A DNA stretch of 40,814 bases from Priapulus caudatus (taxonomy: Eukaryota > Priapulida > Priapulimorpha > Priapulimorphida > Priapulidae): the NCBI RefSeq assembly GCF_000485595.1, contig NW_014577359.1:211582-252395 (forward strand), read 5' to 3'. Below the pieces are notes generated by a model. It was not told the DNA's origin. It saw only the letters and a list, made by a program, of their open reading frames with translations, and did no database searches. The translations under genes were made by a program, and so were the position numbers. Below are positions 1 through 12,600 of the stretch, piece by piece (within the stretch, counting starts at the first letter, position 1; every line of letters begins with the position of its first letter).

Positions 1-1055
1 TCCCTCTTTCTTCCCTTTTATTTTCTCGCGCCGTTATATCCTCACACTCCCCTCTCTCATCCAGGTCGTAGACTAGCTAAAAAATAGTTTACTGATTGCA
101 CGGCGCTTTATTCCTGCGTGTAACGATCGTTTAGTAAAAGTGTCTGGAAACGTTAAATAGCTTTTACCTGTGAAATACAACCCGCGTGCTTTTACTGTGT
201 AACAGCTGTGGGAAGCCAAATGCGTTTCAACTTTCAACCATAAACAATTTTCAGCAGGTCTCATCGATTGCTATTAGTCATGATTTTGCATTTTCGCCTT
301 TGTTCGTGGCAATGCAATGAATGCGTTGCAACCTACGAAAAGTGGCAGATATGGAACAATTTCAAATGTTTTGTTACGGTGCATCCTTTCTTATATTATG
401 CAAATTTCTTATATTATGCAAATTTTCATACATACGCAGCAACTCTCTATAGATCTTTATTGCTGTATATATAACACACGTGTGAACTTTTGCTGATCCA
501 CGCAATCAATAATAACTGATATATGAGTTCGTCAGGCATTATACTGTGCACCAATTTTGAGTATATATGGTCAACATGTACATTGTTAATAGGCAACATA
601 AGGTTGTTGTTATTGTTGATTGCACGTGACGAAGTTCATGTTTACCCGAGTTGCGACATATATTACGTGGACGCTAAATTTCGGAGTATTCTCATCATGA
701 TTCCTTAGTTTTCGTAACGTTGTTCAAGATGCTCTGGTGTTATTTCGCGGGTATGCGGTCTGTGTCTGTTTAGTGCTATCATTAAGGGACCTGCTTCACC
801 TGTTTTCACATACTCAAGTGCATGTGTATATTGTATTGATTCCCTTTGAAATTAACCGTCTACGTTTGCATTAGATGGATGATCTAATGATTCACTGTTA
901 CTGCTATTTTAATTTACTACCTCCGCAGTTGGTTTATCCATATGTTTGTAAAAAAATCATTTCGTATTTCAGTGGATGTAAGTATATAGGGCAGTAATGC
1001 GGGTTATAATATATACTAAAGTTGTGTTTATTCATTATTGTGTATTTTTTTACAG
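1..1055. other. upstream intron of the ADAM gene (3' part)
   Basis: No coding exon is recognised here. The stretch is AT-rich and ends in a polypyrimidine tract plus TACAG acceptor just before position 1056, so it reads as the 3' part of an intron whose 5' exon lies left of the window. The short open frames in it show no recognisable domain or flanking splice sites. A direct repeat (TTATATTATGCAAATTT) occurs twice near 391-424. Confidence 0.6.
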
Positions 1056-1131
1056 AGATCTTTTTACAAGCAACTATATAGAGAAACATTTCATATATGG
1101 CAAACCTGTGATAAGGAATGATATCAATCAT
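1056..1131 (+). CDS. ADAM exon a: prodomain, DLFTSNYIEKHF
   Basis: The acceptor TTTTTTTACAG precedes 1056 and the donor GTGAGT follows 1131. The exon starts with the third base of a codon and ends on a full codon (CAT). It reads DLFTSNYIEKHFIYGKP, the prodomain strand that in ADAMs precedes the 'HCYYxGxV' strand. The exon on its 5' side is not in the window. Confidence 0.85.
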
Positions 1132-3612
1132 GTGAGTAATCTACATCAATATTTATATATTTTAAATATTATTTGTTATAACACTTCTATAGTTATGCTT
1201 ATATTATATTACCTGGTTATTTTTATAATATAGACGGTATGTCTTTTCATACATTTGTATATGGCTGCACTGGATGCACTTAATTCTCGAGCTCCCATTG
1301 CTTTCCTATGTATTTCTAGTAAATAACAAAACGTCTGTAATTTTTTTTGGTTTCACATCTGAAGTAGACACACAAAGCAGTAACGGCAAGGTAAACGCCC
1401 TCTAGAAAAATGTAAATGTTATGTGCCAAAATAAGCCTGGAAAATAATGTACATGAGTTCCCACGGGGGAAACATGTACGGATGATGCCCTGAAAAAATC
1501 CTGTTCACTGACTGCCAGCAGAAGTCTGATACTCAATGCTCGGATGTGACTATCATTGGAATGATCAGTTTACGCAGTTATGATAGTTGCCAATCGAACT
1601 GTCTTAGTTTTTCGCAGCGATGCAAAAGTAAGTCGTTACAAAACTATCGATGGCGAGGATCTGTGTAAGACGGCTGTAGATGTATATGCGAATCAATAAT
1701 AAAACCTCGCCGAGGGCAGTGCACTGTTTGCTCATCTGCTCTTCGTTCTGTATAACTGCATTAAAACTATCAGTTACGCAGCGGAAGCTCTCTCTGATTT
1801 TCCTGTGCTTAACCGGTCCCAGATACGGCTTATTTGTTAGGACTACAGCGTGTAATAACAACCAGGCGTGTCATAATGTAGAGAATATATTATGTACATA
1901 ATATAGTCTGTGTTATGATACTAATGATAACATGAATGTAGTGAGTCCAGCTGATATGCAATGCTAGAACGTCATGTGATATTAGAGCACTGGGAGTGTA
2001 TAACATTGTTCGAAGCTATACTACATAAGAAGAAGTATCGATACAAAGTAAAGTGTGAAGGCAAGTGGGTGGGTTGTACAACGCTACTTCTGATGTAATT
2101 TTTCATTGAGTTTCACGTAATAAATCATAGGTACTAGGGCATGGAAATGTTGCGTTTCTTGTGTTTCGAGCGAGTCATACTCCTCTCTATATTATACACT
2201 CATGATTATAGCAAGAGCTAATAAATACCTAGAGTGTACAACGGGAAAACGGGAAAATAGTGCTATTTCACGACATGATTATTCTACTTTGCCTGCGAGT
2301 CTAGAATGAGCTCATGGTATTGCGTTAAGCAGCATTCTTTGCTCTCTAAAATAATTAAGACCAACCGCTTGTCTCTACGATACTCCTAGGCCGAGATATT
2401 GGAGCGTATAATCATGCCTCCCACAGGCCTCACGCCACCTCGCATCCACAATATTTTAATATCACACAAGGTATTTATTAGTTCTTGATTATAGTAATGT
2501 GTGCTGACTGTCTCACACCTGAAAGTTCGCGTGCACCCGCTGCTGAGAATGCAAATTTATGCATATCAGTTGAATTGCACCCTCAAGTTACTTGCACCAT
2601 TATTTGGTGGTGTTGGGAGAGCGCGACCGTAATGCTGCAGCCATAGTGTGTCTGGCTTCCTCCGTGGCTAGACTTGCAACACACCCTGAGCAGTGTGCAA
2701 GAGAGGATTGCTCGCCGAAGTTGCATTTGGAAGAGGGATGGTCGAATGACACATATGAGTGATCTATAATAGGAAGATAAAAGTGAAAAAAACACCCGGT
2801 CCCTACCTACTGTCTCGTCCTCTCCCATCCTCTCCCATCCCTGCATTCTCTTCCCTTTTTTTTGTCCGTCTCACTATTTCTCGCCTACCCATTCTCGCTC
2901 GTTCCACGTGTTGTTTTCTGTCACACCCTGAAGAGTGTGCAGCGTGCTACTGCATATAGGCTGCATTCGCGTCTAAAATGTAGAGATTCGTAAGGGCGCC
3001 TGGTGCTAATGCTGCATGGCCACACTCGCATGGAGGAAACTGATGTTAGTTTTCTATGGGGAATTGGGCTATTATTCAGTCGAAACTCGAGTTGAACAGC
3101 GTATTGAACATGTGCTTTAGACGGTCTATAGTAGCGTGCATGAGCGAGCTGGAAATATGATGATTTAGCTGAATTTTCTCTACTCTCTCACATATACGTG
3201 TCCTTCAAGTGATATCTATTCTGGGTTCGCGTGCTCTTGATCCTACTAACAACAGTGTGAAACAAAATCGGTGAGGTTTGGCCCGAGTGGTGGCTTAACA
3301 GCCTTATTTAGCACATAACTCACAATTTATCGTCTGCACTCGAATGCAAAGCAGCGAGTAAAAATCCCGGTAGCATGCTTTAAAAGTGTATAGCAGCTAG
3401 CAGGTAATCTAATGATAAAGCAATGTAATGTGCGAGATTGATCGTACGGTCGGGTTTACAGTTAAGGGGCGGTTAAGGACGTACGTGAGATTTGGCCGAC
3501 ACCGCGTGCACTCTTTGTTGCAAGACCTAATCGCGTTCGTTTCCTGGCTGAACGTGATCGATCATTTGAGAAAATCTTGGAGCGAAGTGAATTCTAGTAA
3601 ACCTGCCTAGTG

Positions 3613-3650
<38 letters not shown>

Positions 3651-6600
3651 AGGTGAGAAAATTATAATGTGTATAGGTGTGTGTATGTGTATAGGTATGT
3701 GTATGGGTATTATTATAATAGTTATTATTATTCATTATTTATGTTTACATACATTTTTCTTAGACAGCTGTAGCAAATTTTCAGATTCATCAGCTGGAAT
3801 GCACTATATATACACGCTTCAGGGTCCGTCAGCGAGGCAGGCTCCAAAAGTCCCCATCGTTGAGCCGATAGATTTATTCTCAACTCGCCTTATAGTCTGA
3901 TTAGACTCCGACTATGACGATAAAACATAGCTCATAACAGCCGGTCAACCACCTCCGATGATTGACGGTATATATACAGCTGAGGGTTTCTGATGGCATA
4001 TATATTATGACGAGTGCCTGGTTCAACCGTATGCATACTTTCTTACCTAAACGCGGCTAAAGCTTGCTGAACCTAGTTTTAATTGTCGAATGTGTAGTTT
4101 GTACAGTAACTAATGGATAGGAAAAATTATACCCATGATCATTATCAAAAGTACATGTCGTTCATCTATTTTTGATACTGTCTTGATTAAAAAGCAGATA
4201 GGCAAAATTAGCAGCAACCTTAAGTGCAGAGCAGATGGTCAAATCGATCTGCTAGTAGGTTACAAGGCAAAATAACAAAAATTGCGTTTCCGTATCAATA
4301 TTAGCTCTGAGCAGACCTTGATTAAATGTGATGGTAATGGTGAAATGTTGGTTTTATTAATAATAAATGCTGTCTGGGGAAATAGGTCGACTGGCCAATA
4401 TTCCGTTTAGGCTATTCTTATACGGTGGGATGAATCGGAGCTGTTGAAACGACTGTCACATTTTTGTAAGAAGTGAATTTGTAAAAATTTATTTTTTGTG
4501 CACAAAACGCTATAGTGCTAACAATACTAGGTAGACATTTAAACTGTTATCGGATAAAAATGTTTCAGAGTAGTGAAAAATATCCAAGCAGTTTAATTGC
4601 CTCTGGTGTGCACTAAAACTGCTCACTATAGCAAATTGTACGCAGTTACCAGTGTTTGTTTCCATCTAATGGACCGGGAAAGTATTAGTATAATGCGGTT
4701 TGAACTAAATAGTGAAAAACACACAAAGTAATTGCATTTTCATATATATTTTATATATGAAAATAGCGTCGCTTTAGACTACTGCAGCATTTCTCACTGG
4801 AAAACAGTACGAGCAATCTACCAGCAATGCAATCGAAACATTGGCGTGTTTGGGAGTTTGAAAAAACATGCATTTACGCTAACACTAATACTGACTTTGA
4901 AGCCAGCTATGATTATTTCTGCGAGATTGACCATGCAGCCTCCTTTGTGCACGAGGCAACTGAAACTACAGTCTACACAGCACTCTCGGGGTTAAAGTGT
5001 TTTTACACGCACACACGTACGCGATAACTGCCATAATGCATGCACCTGTGATCGTTAAAGTAACTCGAAAAAATCGCGTGCATGCTCGGTTCCTGGTGTA
5101 AGTAAGAAAAGTGTTTTTATCGAAGACAAGCATCTGTGTCTGGCTACCGTCTGGTGCATAATCATTAGCATGAGTGTTGCGTTGCGAGGGAGTTGAAGAG
5201 CTATCCGGTTTGAATGGTCCTGCTACTGCGCGTTGCCATTTGGTACCACAGTCCGCACGTAGTATCAGGGGTTATTAATGACAAATATTATTATTTATAA
5301 AATTTGTCATTATCTTATTATTATTAACCCCTGGGAGTATCAACCCACTTTCCCAAAGTGAATGAATTCCCATAAAGCATAAATAAATTTACTTATAATC
5401 GCATATAATCGGAACTAAACAAATAATGGTCCTAATTTTTAGGTCGCCTTGACATCGTCAAGATGAGCTATTGCCATGGGGTGTCGTCCGTCCGTCCGTC
5501 CGTCAACATTTGGCTACGGTCAACGATAACTCAGGAACCGTTTGACCCACATGTTTCAAATTGCATACAGTTGTTACTCCTATTGGAGAGATTGTAACTT
5601 CCTATTTTGGAGCACGCCAGTCGACCTACTTTCGAGCCACGCCCACTTTTTGGCAAAAATGAAAATGGCCATCTAAATTCATTCGATTTTGTTAAATTTT
5701 GATATGTGAATGTGTAAGGCTATAGTCCCAAAACAGTTGTTACTCCTATGGGAGAGATGACAACGTCCTATTACGTTTATTTCGTCTAACTGGTCAACAA
5801 CTCTACAATCATACCTATATCAAGAGCTAATAATACAGGTAATAAAGGTATTATCCGCTCTTGCCTATATATACGTGTAATATTGTGTTTTTGATTCTTC
5901 GTTACAGTAATTTGACTGGAATATTTTATTGTTTTTATTTGCGCAATATTCGAAAACCAAAATGGCCATTATTTAGGCGTAGCGCCAACTCTCGTTAAGA
6001 TTTCAGACTTTCAGATCTGAAAAATTTATTTTCGCATCAAAACTTATACATATATATCATTATCAAGAGTGGTATATAATGGGAGATATGCTATATAATG
6101 GGAGTTCTCCCATATATACTCTTGCATTATATATCCCGGGCCCCCTCCCTCTTCTATCACACCCAAGGTGAGCTACAGTGTCATTGACACTTTCATTGTT
6201 GAAGGGATCGTAGTCACATGACTGTGGTATGAAATTACAAGTTTATGCGTTCCAGAAAGAAACACGTTTGTAACACGAAATTCTGAATCGTGAAACACGA
6301 TTTTTGAGTGGCTTCGTTTATATAATTTGAAATCCGTTTCTACAGAAAAAATTTCAGCCGAAAGAAGTGTGCGGTCCTCCGGTTTTTCTTAATACAAGCA
6401 CAAACTTGAATGCTAGTCATCCCTGTAAAACGCAAATATTTACATACATGATTATTTAATTAATTCGATCGTAATGCAGGAAAGAGAATATAAAATAAGG
6501 ATTAACACCCTGTACCAAGTGCTGCAGTGGCTAGTCTGTCTATACAGTTCAGTGTGTATAGGCTGTGAGTTCAAACCCCAGCCAGGACAGTGTATTTTCT

Positions 6601-9600
6601 CAAGGTGTAAAAACCTGGGGCCCGTTGTTAGAAACACAATTAGACCTGGCATTAATCTGAACATTAACTTCAAATTAACTTTTTCTCGTAGACCGGACCT
6701 CTATACACTGCGTATGAATTTTTTTACACGTAACGTTGCCATGTTTCTGTGAACGAATTGTAAGAAAAAGTCAATGTTTAGACTAATGTTATGTCTAGTT
6801 TGTTTATGAGAATTAAGGCTCCCGTGGCTCTCAACATCAGGGACTGTGTGAATCTCTCGTGTCTTGGCTTGACCACGTAAAGTATTTTGCAGATGGCAAA
6901 GGCAAACCGCGTCTGTATCTTGCGATAAAAACTATGTTGAGAAGCACGATATTATCTGATGGATTGGCACAAGTTTGGCAATGAGTATACACCGAAACGA
7001 AGAAGACCAAGAATTCTCTGACACATATGTCACTGATTGCTAGAACATGTAAATTCCGTGCACATGAAAGATGTAGCTGTTTCCTCTAAGCGTGGGAAGT
7101 TGTCTAACCAGGCAGGCTGGCCCACTGAAATTTTTGGCAGTTGGCGGCATGTGTATTACATTAATTTATTTACGCCGGTTTTTTTAATTATAGAAACCCT
7201 ATTCATTCCTTTTAAAAATTCTGCAAGAGCAAATTTAAATGTTGCAATGTGCGAAATTTGGTGCCAAAAGATATTGACAGCTTTATGTAATATTGCAGGG
7301 TGAATGCGTTACTAATAGGTTATCTACAAAAATTAGGTAAATCCTTCAAGAGTAAACTAATTTAAAATCAATGAGCTATGCGAAAAATAAATTATTAATT
7401 TGCAATTTTATCTCATGTGAATAATTCGATTTATAAGTAGGCAATTAGCAAGTGCAATTTCCCGGCATATAGATGTTATACAAAGTGGATAGTAGTGAGT
7501 AATATAGGATATCATACTAACTTATTATTAATTAATAATATGTAATTGAATTTCTCACATAATTGACCAATACAGGATCAGTGTTCTTGATTTCCAAAGA
7601 CCATATAATCCCCTCTTTCATAGAAAGGACATGGAATTGGTTAGACACTCTTTGCACACTATGGCTGTTACAGACTTGAGAACGTCAAAATAATGCCAAT
7701 TCAACAATTTAATCAACAATTCAACAATTCAATCAATTCAATAATTTCAATGTCAAAGTCTTTCTCATTCGTTTTGATCGTCATCATCGTCGTCGTCGTC
7801 GTCGCCGCCGTCGTCGTTATCGTCGTCGTTGTCGTCATCATCACGGTAGCCGATGTAGCCGGTTGCTGCTCTGTGTAAGCATGTCCTGATTGCAACTAAT
7901 TGAATTGATTGGCTGATTGAACCGGTGTAGTAGAACTACGTTATTTTTCTTTCCGAAAAAACAAAGCTGGGATTACCTAGACTTATTTGCAAAATAAGTC
8001 CTTGATGATAAAAGCAATTGCTTCAAACAATTGACGATCGGTATTTGAAGCCAGCATTTTCAACTACGGATACGCATGTCGGTTTTCGCAAAAAAAGACC
8101 GACTGCATTTCTGTTCACGTTGGCCCGGTGTGACGCAGTTGGAATTGACTACAAGCATGGCCCGTTAGTCGAAGTTGACCAGTAGCTATATTTGCTAGTT
8201 TATTAGTTTTTTCAGCTGCTATTTTGGCTGAGAAATCCGATAATCCGAACGCGTAGTCCGATTGGTTAAATTACGTAACTATAACCAATCATGTAGCTGA
8301 ATATATAGCAACTGCGCACACGTGATGTGTGCGTGACTTTTGGGAAACATAATAATCATTATTTATATGGCGCGTAGTTAATTGGACACTGAATGTATGG
8401 CATTGTGTGTAAACGTGCACATTTTCATACAATGCTATGCCTGGTGCAACTCACTGAGATTTTGACAACCCGATAAAGTCACTTAATGGACGGTTAGCTT
8501 GAGTTAAAGGCATTGTTTCGAATATTATCCCGACATTTGTGATAGTTACCGGTATTGGCTTCGTATAGGGGCAAGTGTTTACAGTGAACTTAACATGTCT
8601 TATAACACTCGTGCATCGTTACTTTCACCAATATTTGCAACGATTTTAATTTCCTTGTTGATTCCTTGTTGTCTGTTACTTATTTATGTCATGAGATTCC
8701 CACTTCTGCGAGAAACGTTTATAAAAACTGGTACACTGTCTACATTTTCTCACTTGTAACTTGCGTAAAGGAGTAGAGACGGGGTACAAGTCTATAGCTA
8801 CTTACGTCACAGAGCCAGATACACTTTTGTAAGAATTAAATGTATTTGTGTCTGCATGTGGCGTACGTCATTTATAAAGCAATTGTTGCGACATTGAAGA
8901 ATGCGGCTGTGTCATTTACTAGCTTATATACCATAACAGCAAAAATCATTGTTAATTTTCAAGTTGGTGTTATATAAGTAGCTCATCTGATAATAGTTGA
9001 GACTAACTACATTTTACTTATGTTTACTTTATTTACTCATACTTACATTTTCATATTTTGAATGTATTCATGAGATGATTATACTGTAAGCTATAGCTAG
9101 TGCAATGTTTTTTGACGTTTCGTGTCACACTGATACTCGCGTGAAGCTGTATCGTGAATCGTATTATGCCTATGACATTATGACATTATGCTTATTTATG
9201 ACATTATGCCTATTTATGACATTATGTCTATTTATGACGTTATGTCTATTTATGACATTATTTATGCCTATTTATGACGTTATGCCTATATGTGACTGTA
9301 ACGAGGATGATGATCGTTACCCGGTTCAAAGTAGCATTTCCATCTCCATCATCCATATACTACATCAAACGCGCTGCCGCCGACTAACCCATTATGCAAC
9401 CACCGTCGCGACATTTCCAATCACCCAACTACCATTTGTAACATTTGCAAACCACACTTTACATGACATTATATGCTTATTTATGACGTTATGCCTCGTT
9501 ACACCTCCATTTAATAACCTGTGATTGCTATTGCGTGACTAACCTGATTCACCTGGGCATTTGGCATCGATCGGCCCTCACAGCTTGGCTTTGACTAGAT

Positions 9601-12600
9601 TTGAGTCATGCATGCTTAGTTACTGGTCAATGCCCTTCTTGTGATTTGTTGTGATTTTATATTGCAGACAAAAGAGCACTGTTACTACCATGGCCAAGTG
9701 CGAGGTATACCAAAATCGGCTGCTGCTATATCTACTTGCTCAGGAATCAGGTAAGAAAAATCTGGTTTGTTCCATTTATTTTTGTACACAGATATAAGAC
9801 ATGAGAACAGTTAGACATGATTTTCGGTTCTTATTAATATTTTCGGTAACATCGTTCATTCATGATATGGACCAGTGTAAACACTAGGATGGACAAGGCC
9901 TGCATGTAATTTATAGCATGTGCTAGAAAGGGTACGTACCAATAACTGCAATATTACCTTAACAGAGTTGTATTCCACATAATTTAACAAATAAATACAC
10001 AGAAACACATATATTATTCTAATACCCTTTTTTACAGCACTCACATGGTTAATTATTTTTTTAACAGCAATCGTTAATTATAGTATAATGTGAATTTTTT
10101 CGTTATATTATGTACGTGTATACAGTCCCCATGTATTTATTGTATGTTCATGTAGTCATTTAGATAATGTGATCACTATGATAATGTGCAGTGTAACGTA
10201 TAGACAGTGGTGCAATGATGAATGGCGCACACAAAGTGATCGGCTGTCTTTAACTGTGACGTCAGTGCATTTCAGCATCAGTACGTGCGCTCACGGCCTA
10301 TCGTGTCAAAGTATTTTGGAGGTAGATACGTATCAGGAGTCAATAAAGACTATATTACTATAAATATTGTCTTTATCTTTGTCTTTGTCTTTATTGTCTT
10401 TGTCTTTATTAACTCCTGATACGTATCTATGACACCGAGTCGTCTGCTTGGCTCTGCTCTTTTTACGAGTTTCACAGGATCTAATCCGGGCGAGTATTTA
10501 AGCCGGTGTGAGCTCGGAGAAGAGTTGAGAATGTAAACATTTTCTGACCGAGTTTTCTGAAGTAAATTATATTACAAACGGTGTTAAAGCTATCAATCAA
10601 GAACCCTAGGCCAGAAAAAGGGAAGAGCAGAAACAGAAGCATCTGCTGGATGTTAAAGCTAATAATTGGTTTTGATAAATCAAAATAACCTTCACTTCAC
10701 TTTCAAATTCGCGTTTTCATGCCTATTTATATTATCAAGAGCGTATATAAAGAAGGTTAATGCGCTTCTTAATACGCTCTTGATATTATCAGGAGTTAAT
10801 AAAGACAATTTGTCTTTATTAACTCCTGATATTATGACAAGCTGGGTCACCCAAACGATTCTTATTCTACTTGTTACTATGGTAACCAGTACGGACCGCC
10901 TTGGTAAGCAGTGCGTTTATGCATTTGCAGACGTGCGTTATTCGTAATTTCATCGGTGGTTCTTACCGAGCGGAAGCTGAAATTAATATTGGACTTTACC
11001 AATGAGCTCGAGGCATGGCGTGCTCTGTGAGATTTCTAACCCTTGCTGAACCTCTGCGAGAGATGTCAGGCAGCTGGCTTAATAAAAATAGACCAGACTC
11101 CCGTCCGTCGCAGCAGCTCACCCAGAACTTTGTTTTGTTTTGCCAGCAATGCATAAGAAAAGCATCTTCAGAATGTTTTGCTCGCTGCTCGCTGAAGGGT
11201 AAAGTAAATACACTCGGCGTGTAATTTTCCAACTTATTTTGAGAATTGTCACTCCAACACACAACTATCGGACCAACACGCTTGTGCGAAATCCAGGACG
11301 TTGCTCTGCGGAAAAAAGGGCCATGCAGCTACGTAAACAAAAGAAAACTGAAGCCAAGCTGCTGTAGTGTCCGTTCCTGCAACCATTGGGGTTTTTCGTT
11401 GATAAAAATTTGTGACTATCCTTGTTCGTCAGTAGTAATTAGTCTACTCAATGTACTGTTGAAGTAGTAGTAACCAGTATGTACAGTGCCACGGTCAGCA
11501 GTACAAGTAACCAGTATGGAGGAGGCTGAGACACGTATCCATCGATCGCGCATCCCCGATGTGTTAAGATGTCGGTCAATGTGCTAAAGAAAGTAAACGC
11601 ATTTATATGTAACCGAGGAGTAGGTATAGTGGTAAGAAGCGGGCGGATCAACGGGCTTTTTCTTCCTTAAAAATTCCACAGACAGTGCAGGCTGTACTGC
11701 CAATATTAACACGTCGACGTCATTTTCATTCTCACCTTATTCCTATATCCAAAAAATCGATTTCGCAGCGACGAAGCAAGCTATCAGGCAGCACGTGCTG
11801 ATCAGATGCTTAGTTACTGTGTCGGTGAACGAACATGCGTTTTAAATTTATGCCGTGCCTAGGCGCGCTACAATCTTTACTAGATCCTATCACGCCGCGT
11901 GTTGCTGCTGTAAGTGTGTGTGTGCCACTGTGCGTGCGCGCGTGCGTGTGCGCGTGTATGCGTGCGTAGTTGAGTGCGCGTGTGCGTTTGCGTGTGCGTT
12001 TGCGTGTGTGATGTGACCAGCTATGGACCAAGCGTTGGCGGCCAGGGTTATATTTATGCAGTCATCATCGATCCGAATGGCAAAATAGTTCAATTTGGTT
12101 TTCGTCGTGAAACTGCGATCGCTTTTTCTAGTTATACGCTATGACTGCAGCTTTTCTAATTTTCTAGTGTTTTTATTGTCAGTTGTCGGGAAAGCGCTTC
12201 GCAGCGATGCTTCACTTGGATTTATCGGCAGACGCCAGAAAGCAATTGCAGTAATGATGATGTATCGCAACAGTCCTCCTCGTCTCTCTGTCCACATCAC
12301 TTAGGGACGTCAGTTGTAGTAGCGGCGTTTGACTGGGTTAGCAATGAGCTGTATCCGGGGTTAGTGTCTGGACTTTCTCCTGCTATTCTGATCTGTGGTT
12401 TAGCTTCGCACGGTCACCTATCTAAGGGCTCACCCACAGGTCACGATTTGTCTTGCTGATATGTCGTGTTGTTGTTCTCACTGTGATGTCCTAGGCTATG
12501 AGCAGGATTTTCCCCTGGAGCGTCATGCATTGCAGCATGGCTTCCCCATACGGGGTGCATCGGCATTCAGTGGTGTCGTAGCCAAATCCATACCATGCCG

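Larger units (their letters stand above)
1132..9667 (+). other. ADAM intron 1 (8.5 kb), no gene recognised
   Basis: The intron runs from GTGAGT to ATTGCAG. It is AT-rich and holds a palindrome at 1872-1918, a (TA)n tract at 3615-3642, three short ATCARGAG-type hairpins (5264-5335, 5819-5862, 6062-6123), a possible dispersed repeat with a GTCC microsatellite (about 5450-5770), a possible tRNA-derived SINE head (6505-6590), a GTC-rich tract (7780-7844), a small GATTGGTTA/TAACCAATC inverted repeat (about 8259-8290) and an 18-bp tandem repeat (9170-9297). The short open frames in between have no domain signature or splice context, and I see no gene in them. Confidence 0.75.

Noticed and set aside
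7693-7895. Val-rich (plus) and Thr-rich (minus) frames
   Set aside because: The trinucleotide GTC tract reads open on both strands. There is no start context or domain.
11810-12093. Minus-strand frames rich in His-Thr-Arg-Ala
   Set aside because: They are products of the GT/GC microsatellite at 11916-12010.
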